64,000 bases of DNA from Cupriavidus alkaliphilus (GTDB lineage Bacteria > Pseudomonadota > Gammaproteobacteria > Burkholderiales > Burkholderiaceae). The position numbers and the translations under genes are program-made. Numbering within the stretch: the first letter of the stretch is position 1; each line of letters opens with the position of its first letter. The notes beneath the pieces are model-generated. The model did not search any database. It had not been told where the DNA came from and saw only the letters and a program-made list of their open reading frames with translations. Location: positions 1 to 64,000 of the forward strand of contig NZ_FMAD01000013.1 of the NCBI RefSeq assembly GCF_900094595.1, written 5' to 3'. Positions 57,790 through 64,000 of this stretch are shown in pieces.

Positions 57790-58536
57790 TTACCAGCCCT
57801 TGCTTTGCGGCGCCGGGGGGCGCTGGCCGCCGGGCTCGGCGATAGCCGGCTTCAGCGGCGGCGCCGGCACGATGGGGGTCTGCGGATACAGCTTCTGCCA
57901 GCGCGACTTCAGGCCGCTGGCGATCTCGGCCTGGTTGTAGCGCTCGGCAAAGTCGATCACGGTCATACCCTGCTGGTTCTTCAGGCGCATGTCGGCGCCT
58001 TCGTCGAGCAGCAGCTTGACGGTCTCGATATGGCCGCCGCGCGCCGCCATCATCAGCGGCGTGGTGCCGTTGGGGCTTTCGGCGTCGATATACGCGGCAT
58101 GGTCGACCAGGTACTTGACCACGTTGTTGTGGCCGTTGGTGGCGGCATAGTGCAGCGGCGTCCAGCCGGTCTTGTTGATCTCGGCCTCCATGTCGTCGAC
58201 CATCAGCTTGACCATGTCGAGCTGGCCCTGCAGCGCGGCCATCATCAGCGGGGTTTCGCCGGCCGGGTTGGCCTTGTCGAAATCGATGTCCTTGGCGCGG
58301 ATCAGCACCGTGGCGGCCTTCAGCGACTTCTCGCGCAGCGCCAGCACCAGCGCCGGATTGCCGCGGTTGTCGACCACATTGGGGTCGACGCCCTTGGCCA
58401 GCAGCTTCTTGACGGTATTGGCGTCGTCGAACTCCACCGCCTTGCGCATGTCGTCGGCCGGCGCGGCCTGGGCGAGCGTGGCGACGGCCAGCGCAACAGC
58501 GCCGGCGGCACGGCGGACAAATTTCATGTCAAACAT
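57790..58536 (-). CDS. Exported ankyrin-repeat protein
   Basis: 248 residues with a signal peptide (AAGAVALAVATLAQAAP). Four or five ankyrin repeats lie at about 25-185; clear ones include TPLMMAALQGQLDMVKLMVD, TPLHYAATNGHNNVVKYLVD and TPLMMAARGGHIETVKLLLD. A Pro-rich tail ends the protein. It probably mediates protein contacts in the periplasm. ATG 58536 has AGGAA upstream and overlaps the tatD stop by eight bases. This pairing with tatD is common in beta-proteobacteria. Confidence 0.88.
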   Translation of the reverse strand: MFDMKFVRRAAGAVALAVATLAQAAPADDMRKAVEFDDANTVKKLLAKGVDPNVVDNRGNPALVLALREKSLKAATVLIRAKDIDFDKANPAGETPLMMAALQGQLDMVKLMVDDMEAEINKTGWTPLHYAATNGHNNVVKYLVDHAAYIDAESPNGTTPLMMAARGGHIETVKLLLDEGADMRLKNQQGMTVIDFAERYNQAEIASGLKSRWQKLYPQTPIVPAPPLKPAIAEPGGQRPPAPQSKGW

Positions 58537-59323
58537 GAGATTTCCTGTCAATGTGCTTGAATAGATTAAAGAAATTTTCCGTCGTCTGTTCCGCGACCTG
58601 TTCCACCGGCACTCCGCGCAGCTGCGCGATAAATTCGCCCACATGGCGCACCCAGGCCGGCTCGTTGGTCTTGCCGCGGTACGGCACCGGCGCCAGGTAG
58701 GGGGAGTCGGTCTCGATCAGCATGCGCTCGAGCGGCACCTTGCGCGCGGTTTCCTGCAGGTCCGCCGCGCTCTTGAAGGTGACGATGCCGGAAAACGAGA
58801 TATGGAAGCCCTGGTCCAGCGCCTCGCGGGCAACCTCCCAGGTTTCGGTGAAGCAGTGCATCACGCCGCCGGCCTCGCCCGCGTTTTCCTCGCGCATCAG
58901 GCGCAGGGTGTCGTCGGCGGACGAGCGGGTATGGATGATCAGCGGCTTGCCGGTCTGGCGCGCGGCGCGGATATGGGTGCGGAAGCGTTCGCGCTGCCAT
59001 TCCATCTCGGCGATGCTGCGGCCGTTGAGCCGGTAGTAGTCCAGCCCGGTCTCGCCGGTGCCGACCACGCGCGGGTGGGCCGACAGCGCCACCAGCCGCT
59101 CCAGCGTCGGGTCCTCGCCCTCTTCGTAGTCAGGATGCACGCCGACCGACGCGTACAGGTTGGGATGCTGCTCGGCCAGCGCCAGCACGCGCGGGAAGTC
59201 TTCCAGCGTGACCGAGATGCACAGCGCATGCGTGACCTGGTTGGCGCGCATATTGTCCAGCAGCTGCGGCAGGCGCGCGGCCAGTTCGGGGAAATCGATA
59301 TGGCAGTGGGAATCGACAAACAT
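58529..59323 (-). CDS. TatD-family deoxyribonuclease
   Basis: 264 residues. The TIM-barrel metal ligands are visible: SHCHID at the start, GVHPD, TGETGLDYY (Glu) and IIHTRSSADDT. HCFTETWEVA and LIETDSPYLAPVPYRGKTNEP follow as usual. TatD proteins are 3'-5' exonucleases for DNA/RNA quality control. It lies between the GNAT and ankyrin genes in the holB-tatD row. Confidence 0.92.
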   Translation of the reverse strand: MFVDSHCHIDFPELAARLPQLLDNMRANQVTHALCISVTLEDFPRVLALAEQHPNLYASVGVHPDYEEGEDPTLERLVALSAHPRVVGTGETGLDYYRLNGRSIAEMEWQRERFRTHIRAARQTGKPLIIHTRSSADDTLRLMREENAGEAGGVMHCFTETWEVAREALDQGFHISFSGIVTFKSAADLQETARKVPLERMLIETDSPYLAPVPYRGKTNEPAWVRHVGEFIAQLRGVPVEQVAEQTTENFFNLFKHIDRKSHV

Positions 59324-59367
59324 GGGGAAATCTCAGGTGCGGTGCTCTGGCGGCGCTCGGGCCGCGC

Positions 59368-59874
59368 TCAGGCCGCGTCCACGCGGCGGCCGACGATGAT
59401 CAGGTCGCGCTCGACGCCGTCGAGCACGGCCACGCGCGGCAGGTCGCCCCAGCGCGTGAAGCCCAGCGCCGCGAACAGGCCCAGGCTGGGCGCGTTGTGG
59501 CCGAAGATAAAGCCGAGCAGCGTGTTGACGCCGACCGTGGGCGCGTGGTCGATGGCCTGCTGCAGCAGGTAGCGCCCCAGCCCCTGGCCGCGGCGCTGCG
59601 CGTCCAGATAGATCGACACCTCGGCGGTGGCGCCATAGGCCGGGCGCCCGTAGAAATCCGAAAAGCTCATCCAGCCGGCCATGCTGCCGCCGGCATCCTC
59701 GCACACCCAGAGCGGACGGCGCCCGGGCTGGTGGGCGTCGAACCAGGCCTGGCGCGAGGCCACGGTGACCGGCTCGGTGTCGGCCGTGACCATGCGCGAA
59801 GGCACGGTGCTGTTGTAGATGGCGACGATGCCCGGCAGGTCGCGGGGCTCGGCAATACGTAGCGAAAAATTCAT
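59368..59874 (-). CDS. GNAT acetyltransferase, phosphinothricin-acetyltransferase-like
   Basis: 168 residues. The acetyl-CoA loop is RRGQGLGRYLLQQAID (RxxGxG/A). The start RIAEPRDLPGIVAIYN and the closing LGFTRWGDLPRVAVLDG match the PAT/bar-like group, which acetylates glutamine-synthetase inhibitors or other amines. Substrate unknown. It interrupts the usual pilZ-tatD neighbourhood, so it may have been inserted. The start ATG 59874 precedes a gap of 37 bases to the PilZ gene. Confidence 0.88.
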   Translation of the reverse strand: MNFSLRIAEPRDLPGIVAIYNSTVPSRMVTADTEPVTVASRQAWFDAHQPGRRPLWVCEDAGGSMAGWMSFSDFYGRPAYGATAEVSIYLDAQRRGQGLGRYLLQQAIDHAPTVGVNTLLGFIFGHNAPSLGLFAALGFTRWGDLPRVAVLDGVERDLIIVGRRVDAA

Positions 59875-59911
59875 TGAGAATCAAAAGGTTGTGATGGAAA
59901 TCTCACAACAT

Positions 59912-60328
59912 TCATAAGGTTTGGGTGGGGCGCCCGGACTCCAGCATCTTGCCCAGGATGTCCTCCACCGCGCGGCGCAGGTTGCGCCCGTTGTCGTCGT
60001 CGGGCAGGTGCACGCCGACGCCGGGCGTCTTCATCGGCGTCCCCGCGGGGGTGATCCAGGCCACGTGGCCCGCGATCTGGTATTTCTGCGGCCGGTCGAG
60101 CAGCGACAATACCAGGAACACCTGCTCGCCCAGCCGGAACGGCCGGTTCGACGGCACGAAGATGCCGCCGCGCGCCAGGAACGGCATATAGGCCGCGTAC
60201 AGCCCGGCCTGGTCCTTGATCGACAGCGACAGCACGTTGGGCCGCGAGGCCGCCCCGCCGCCGCCGCTTCCTGTGACGCTACCAAAGCCCGCCTCGGCCG
60301 GCCCGGCGCCGGCGACTGCCGTGTTCAT
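59912..60328 (-). CDS. pilZ: PilZ-domain protein (type IV pilus PilZ)
   Basis: 138 residues. A Gly-rich N-terminus (about 1-28) is followed by NVLSLSIKDQAGLYAAYMPF, the start of type IV pilus PilZ proteins, and by the beta-barrel LGEQVFLVLSLLDRPQKY and TPGVGVHLPDDD. Canonical c-di-GMP-binding RxxxR is not seen, as in pilus PilZ proteins, which need not bind c-di-GMP. It follows holB, its normal partner in this region. Confidence 0.86.
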   Translation of the reverse strand: MNTAVAGAGPAEAGFGSVTGSGGGGAASRPNVLSLSIKDQAGLYAAYMPFLARGGIFVPSNRPFRLGEQVFLVLSLLDRPQKYQIAGHVAWITPAGTPMKTPGVGVHLPDDDNGRNLRRAVEDILGKMLESGRPTQTL

Positions 60329-60402
60329 GGTTGACCCCCTGATAACGTTGCTGCTTGTGGTTATGGCTTGTTGTTATGAACCGCGGCCGGCCACCTGCCG
60401 CG

Positions 60403-61410
60403 CTAGCGGAACAGCTGCCGGTACTCCAGGAATACCGCCTCCATCACCAGCCGTGCAGCGAGCGGATGGTTCTCACTGCGGCGGTGCGCGTTCAGGCGCG
60501 CGGCAAAGCCCTGCAGGCCGTATGCATCGGTAGCGCCGGCGCAGCGCACCAGCACGGCGCGCTCCCTGGGGAAGTACCGCGGCGTGGCAGCGCCATCCAG
60601 GCGCAGTGCCAGCAGATCGTACGTCCAGCGCTGCAGGATGCCAAGCACGGCGGGCACCGGCAGCTTCTGCAGTTGCTCGGCCGCCGCGGCCGCATCGAAG
60701 GCGGCCGCGGCGCCGAGCTGGCCGACCAGCCAGCGCTGCAGCGGCTGCTCCTCGGCCTCGGCCGCGTGCAGCGCGGTCAGCGGCGAGCCGCCGGCCAGCG
60801 CCAGCTGGGCCTCGGCATCCGCCACGCCCTGCCCGCGCAGCCACGCCAGCGCGGCCTCGGGCGTCGGGCGCTGGGCCGAGAACTGGCGGCAGCGCGACAG
60901 GATGGTCGGCAGGATGCGGTCCAGGCGGTCGGTCACCAACAGGAACACGGTCGACGGCGGCGGTTCTTCCAGCGTCTTCAGCAAGGCGTTGGCGCCCTCG
61001 GCCTGCAGCGCGTCGAGCGGATAGACCACCACCACGCGCAGCCCGGCGCGGTGCGTGCCGACCCCGACGGCCTCGATCAGCGCGCGCACCTGCTCCATGC
61101 GGATGATCTTGCTGGGCGCCTTCTTCTTGCCGCCTTCGTCGGTTTCCGCCTCGGCCGAGGCGTCGAGGGCCTCGGGCCGCACCACGGTGAAGTCCGGGTG
61201 GTTGCCTTGGCTGAACCAGTGGCAGGCGGCGCACTGGCCGCAGGGCTGCCCGTCCGCGAGAGGAGCCTCGCACAGCAGCCCCTGGGCGAAATGCAGCGCC
61301 AGGTCGCGCTTGCCGATGCCTTGCTGGCCGTGGATCAGCAAGGCATGCGGCAGCCGCTCGCGCAGCGCGCCCAGCCGTTGCCAGTCTTCTTTCTGCCAGG
61401 GATAGAGCAT
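60403..61410 (-). CDS. holB: DNA polymerase III subunit delta'
   Basis: 335 residues. A clamp-loader subunit with Walker-A-like HGQQGIGKRDLALHFAQG near residue 27, a zinc cluster CGQCAACHWF near 57, VYPLDALQAEGANALLKTLE and the SRC motif (ILSRCRQF). It helps load the beta clamp in replication. The tmk-holB-pilZ order is standard. A hairpin lies between tmk and holB. Confidence 0.93.
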   Translation of the reverse strand: MLYPWQKEDWQRLGALRERLPHALLIHGQQGIGKRDLALHFAQGLLCEAPLADGQPCGQCAACHWFSQGNHPDFTVVRPEALDASAEAETDEGGKKKAPSKIIRMEQVRALIEAVGVGTHRAGLRVVVVYPLDALQAEGANALLKTLEEPPPSTVFLLVTDRLDRILPTILSRCRQFSAQRPTPEAALAWLRGQGVADAEAQLALAGGSPLTALHAAEAEEQPLQRWLVGQLGAAAAFDAAAAAEQLQKLPVPAVLGILQRWTYDLLALRLDGAATPRYFPRERAVLVRCAGATDAYGLQGFAARLNAHRRSENHPLAARLVMEAVFLEYRQLFR

Positions 61411-61464
61411 GTAAATCAGTAAGTTAGCGGTCCAACTTCGAGTACTGGCTGATATTGCCGTGAC

Positions 61465-61484
61465 GCCGGCTGAAACATGCCGGC
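61465..61484 (-). repeat. Small inverted repeat between tmk and holB
   Basis: GCCGGC (61465-61470) and GCCGGC (61479-61484) can pair around an 8-base loop TGAAACAT. An outer, interrupted arm (CTGATATTG with CAATCAG) extends the fold. It may modulate expression of holB relative to tmk. Only seen by eye. Confidence 0.3.
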
Positions 61485-61487
61485 CAA

Positions 61488-62099
61488 TCAGATAGTTGCG
61501 AGGATCTTCTCAAGTTCGTCGCGAATATCGGCAATGCTGCGCGTGGCGTCGATGACGCGGAAGCGCTGCGGCGACTGCGCCGCGCGGCGCAGGTATTCGT
61601 CACGGGTGCGCTGGAAGAAGGCGCGCGATTCGGCCTCGAACTTGTCCGGCGTGCGCGCGGCGGCCAGGCGGGCGCTGGCGGTTTCCAGCGGCACGTCGAA
61701 CAGCAGCGTCAGGTCCGGCTGCAGGCCGCCCTGGACCCAGCCTTCCAGCACTTCCAGCCGGCCCGTGGCCAGGCCCCGGCCGCCGCCCTGGTAGGCAAAG
61801 GTGGCGTCGGTGAAACGGTCGGAAATGACCCACTTGCCGCGCTCCAGCGCCGGCGCGATGACTTCGGCGATATGCTCGCGCCGCGCCGCGAACATCAGCA
61901 GCGCCTCGGTTTCCAGGTGCATCTTGCGGTGCAGCAGGATCTGGCGCAGGTCTTCGCCCAGCGACGTGCCGCCGGGCTCGCGCGTGGTGACGACACCGGC
62001 GATATCGGCGCGCGCGCGCAGGCGGTCTGCAACCCAGTCGATATGGGTGCTCTTGCCGGCGCCGTCGATGCCCTCGAAGGTAATGAATTTTCCGCGCAT
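61488..62099 (-). CDS. tmk: Thymidylate kinase
   Basis: 203 residues. P-loop [15 protein letters not shown] near residue 8, the DR(F/Y) motif [17 protein letters not shown] and the LID region. It phosphorylates dTMP to dTDP. It lies eight bases after mltG, with holB following. Confidence 0.95.
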   Translation of the reverse strand: MRGKFITFEGIDGAGKSTHIDWVADRLRARADIAGVVTTREPGGTSLGEDLRQILLHRKMHLETEALLMFAARREHIAEVIAPALERGKWVISDRFTDATFAYQGGGRGLATGRLEVLEGWVQGGLQPDLTLLFDVPLETASARLAAARTPDKFEAESRAFFQRTRDEYLRRAAQSPQRFRVIDATRSIADIRDELEKILATI

Positions 62100-62106
62100 G
62101 GAATGC

Positions 62107-63102
62107 CTATTTGCCGCGCTGGTACTTGTCGACCGCGCGGTTGTGTTCGGGTAGCGAGTTGGAGAAATGGCTGCTGCCGTCGCCGCGGGCGACGAAGTAC
62201 AGCGCGTCGGACGGCGCCGGCGTGGTCGCCGCCGCCAGCGAGGCCAGCCCCGGCAACGCGATCGGGGTGGGCGGCAGGCCGGTGCGGGTGTAGGTATTGT
62301 ACGGGGTGTCAGCCTGCAGGTCGCGCTTGCGCAGGTCGCCGTCGAAGGCCTGGCCCAGGCCGTAGATCACGGTCGGGTCGGTCTGCAGCAGCATGTTCTT
62401 CCTGAGACGGTTGATGAACACCGCGGCGATCATCGGGCGCTCGGCGGCCTGGCCGGTTTCCTTCTCGACGATCGACGCCATCACCAGCGCCTCGTACGGG
62501 GTCTTGTACGGCAGGTCGGGCGAGCGCGCGTTCCAGGCCTCGTTCAGGCGGCGCTGCATGGCACGGTAGGCGTGCTTGTACAGCTCCAGGTCGCTGCTGC
62601 CACGCGCGAACAGGTAGGTGTCGGGAAAGAACAGCCCCTCGGGCGAAGCCTCGGGCGCGCCGATGGCTTTCATCAGTTCGGCGTCGGACATGCCGCGGGT
62701 GTCGTGGCGCAGCGCCGGGCTGGCATCGACCGCGGCGCGCATCTTGCGGAACTCCCAGCCCTCGATCACCGTGACCACGTAGTGCGTGACTTCGCCACGC
62801 GCGAGCTTGCCGATGATCGACAGCGGCGTGGCGCCGGTTTCAAACGTATAGCCGCCGGCCTTGAGGGCGGCGCCGTGGCCGGTCAGGCGCGCCAGCAGCA
62901 CGAACAGCCGCGGGTCCATGCCCACGCCGCCGCGCTGGATCTGCCGGCCGACGCTGGCCACGCCGGAATTGGGCTTGATCACCACTTCCACCGGCGACTT
63001 GCTCAGCGACACCGGGTGATTGGCCCACCACGCAAAGCCGCCCACGGCCGCCAGCGCGAATACCAGCACGGCAAGCCCAAGGGTGAGGAGTAAACGTTTC
63101 AT
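62107..63102 (-). CDS. mltG: Endolytic murein transglycosylase MltG
   Basis: 331 residues. One N-terminal membrane anchor ([20 protein letters not shown]) followed by the LysM-like and YceG domains. The catalytic glutamate is in [15 protein letters not shown], and the [20 protein letters not shown] stretch is a hallmark of the family. It cuts nascent glycan strands in the periplasm. It begins the - strand row and is head to head with ygfZ. Confidence 0.93.
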   Translation of the reverse strand: MKRLLLTLGLAVLVFALAAVGGFAWWANHPVSLSKSPVEVVIKPNSGVASVGRQIQRGGVGMDPRLFVLLARLTGHGAALKAGGYTFETGATPLSIIGKLARGEVTHYVVTVIEGWEFRKMRAAVDASPALRHDTRGMSDAELMKAIGAPEASPEGLFFPDTYLFARGSSDLELYKHAYRAMQRRLNEAWNARSPDLPYKTPYEALVMASIVEKETGQAAERPMIAAVFINRLRKNMLLQTDPTVIYGLGQAFDGDLRKRDLQADTPYNTYTRTGLPPTPIALPGLASLAAATTPAPSDALYFVARGDGSSHFSNSLPEHNRAVDKYQRGK

Positions 63103-63193
63103 GTATCAGGTATAGGAACCGGCCGCCCGCACCGCGGTCGGACTTGCATGCCGCCGCGGACCACCGGCGCCGGCCGAAAATCTCGTAGCCCCA

Positions 63194-63199
63194 TATAAT
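63194..63199 (+). promoter_or_regulatory. -10-like box upstream of ygfZ
   Basis: An exact TATAAT lies 121 bases before the ygfZ start in the 217-base divergent region with mltG. At 17 bases upstream the sequence (CGGCCG) does not look like a -35, so the assignment rests on the -10 alone. The rest of the gap holds no gene that I can support. Confidence 0.35.
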
Positions 63200-63319
63200 A
63201 ACCGGCAGCCTGCCACCGACCGTGAGCCGTGGCGCCGGCGCCTCCCGCGCGTCCGGCACCGCGCACCCTCGGTGGCCCGTTTCCTTCCCTCCCCGATTTG
63301 CCTCGACGACTGCCTCGCA

Positions 63320-64000
63320 ATGCCAGCACTGAATCCCCAAGCCCAGGAACTCGCCGCAAACCTTGACGCGCTGCAGGCCGGCGGCGTGGTCTGCGCCCCG
63401 GCCGGGCTCGGCCTCGTTCGCGTGGCGGGCGACGATGCCGCCAGCTTCCTGCACACCCAGCTGACCAACGCGGTCGACGACCTGGCGCCGGGCACGGCGC
63501 GCCTGGCCGGCTACTGCTCGCCCAAGGGCCGGCTGCTGGCCACCTTGCTGATGTGGCGCGACGCCGACGGCATCGTGCTGCAGCTGTCGGCCGAGATCCA
63601 GGCCGCGGTGCAGAAGCGGCTGTCGATGTTCGTGCTGCGCGCCAAGGCCAGGCTGTCCGATATCACCCCGACCCACGCCATCCTCGGCGTGGCCGGCGCC
63701 GGCGCCGCCGGGGCGCTGGCCGCGGCCGGGCTGCCCGCGCCGGAAGCCGCCTTTGCCGTGGCCACGGCCGACGGCGCCACCGTGATCCGCCTGCCGGACA
63801 GCGCCGGCCAGCCGCGCTGGCAACTGGTGCTGCCGGCCGAGCGCGCCGACGCGGTGCGCGCGGCGCTGTCCGCCACGCTGACCGGCGCCGCGCCGGCGCT
63901 GTGGGACTGGCTCGAAGTGCAATCCGGGCTGCCCCGCATCGTCGCCGCCACGCAGGAGCAGTTCGTGCCGCAGATGATCAATTTCGAGCTGATCGGCGGC
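63320..64000 (+). CDS. ygfZ: YgfZ/GcvT-type folate-binding protein (3' end outside window)
   Basis: 227 codons are present and the gene runs off the right edge. The folate-binding fold starts with CAPAGLGLVRVAGDDAASFL (Ala/Gly-rich), then FLHTQLTNAVDDLAPG and SPKGRLLATLLMW, all typical of YgfZ proteins. They use tetrahydrofolate to support iron-sulfur cluster repair. The family's diagnostic KGCYxGQE motif would lie just beyond the window. It is divergent from mltG, the usual arrangement in beta-proteobacteria. Confidence 0.88.
   Translation, partial: MPALNPQAQELAANLDALQAGGVVCAPAGLGLVRVAGDDAASFLHTQLTNAVDDLAPGTARLAGYCSPKGRLLATLLMWRDADGIVLQLSAEIQAAVQKRLSMFVLRAKARLSDITPTHAILGVAGAGAAGALAAAGLPAPEAAFAVATADGATVIRLPDSAGQPRWQLVLPAERADAVRAALSATLTGAAPALWDWLEVQSGLPRIVAATQEQFVPQMINFELIGG

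Overview
The window is high-GC, gene-dense chromosomal DNA from a beta-proteobacterium of the order Burkholderiales, most likely Cupriavidus or a close Ralstonia relative. Evidence: very strong G/C third-position bias, the block ygfZ | mltG-tmk-holB-PilZ-(GNAT)-tatD-ankyrin, DUF2970 and DUF4136 proteins, and many LysR, TetR and MocR regulators. I saw no rRNA, tRNA, CRISPR array, insertion sequence or prophage gene. The genus call is an inference from gene content.

Layout. (a) 1-5.7 kb: 5' end of an acyl-CoA carboxylase (methylcrotonyl-CoA type) gene, an acyl-CoA synthetase divergent from a TetR regulator, a VOC-fold protein, a TolA-like protein, and a cysteine-dioxygenase-like gene followed by an Lrp/AsnC regulator. 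(b) 6-13.2 kb: a second RpoD-type sigma factor followed by DUF2760 and two divergent Hsp70-family genes with overlapping starts. This is the most interesting uncharacterised module here. (c) 13.3-28.6 kb: an exported isoaspartyl-methyltransferase-like protein and a membrane spermidine-synthase-like protein on the + strand. On the - strand lie a class II glutamine amidotransferase, an AspT-type transporter and a tightly overlapping Bat/MoxR operon headed by a second membrane spermidine-synthase-like protein. (d) 28.6-35 kb, - strand: two outer-membrane-type proteins, a membrane-anchored formylglycine-generating enzyme, a HAD-family lipoprotein and a lipoprotein sulfatase. (e) 35-48 kb: an outer-membrane protein, a PlsC-type acyltransferase, a Tat-exported spermidine-dehydrogenase-like flavoprotein with a three-haem cytochrome c and DUF2970, a divergent MocR regulator, a fused OpuB-like transporter, and a LysR-flavoprotein-carboxymuconolactone-decarboxylase-AhpD operon. 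(f) 47.7-57.4 kb: cupin, FtsK with a very long linker, a REC-EAL protein, a DUF4136 lipoprotein, DoxX, a LysR/azoreductase divergent pair, and EgtB. (g) 57.4-64 kb: the housekeeping block DUF1232, ankyrin, TatD, GNAT, PilZ, HolB, Tmk and MltG on the - strand, with the 5' part of ygfZ diverging on the +.

How the genes work together. Much of the window serves the cell envelope: Bat, the sulfatase cluster, outer-membrane barrels, TolA-like, DUF4136, MltG and FtsK. A smaller theme is small-molecule oxidation: polyamine-type dehydrogenase with cytochrome c, azoreductase, flavoprotein with AhpD, cysteine dioxygenase and EgtB. Many adjacent genes overlap by ATGA or TGATG, which suggests translational coupling in the Bat operon and the Hsp70 module. 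Several divergent pairs carry inverted repeats that are good operator candidates. Functions are read from conserved motifs by eye. No alignment or database search was run.
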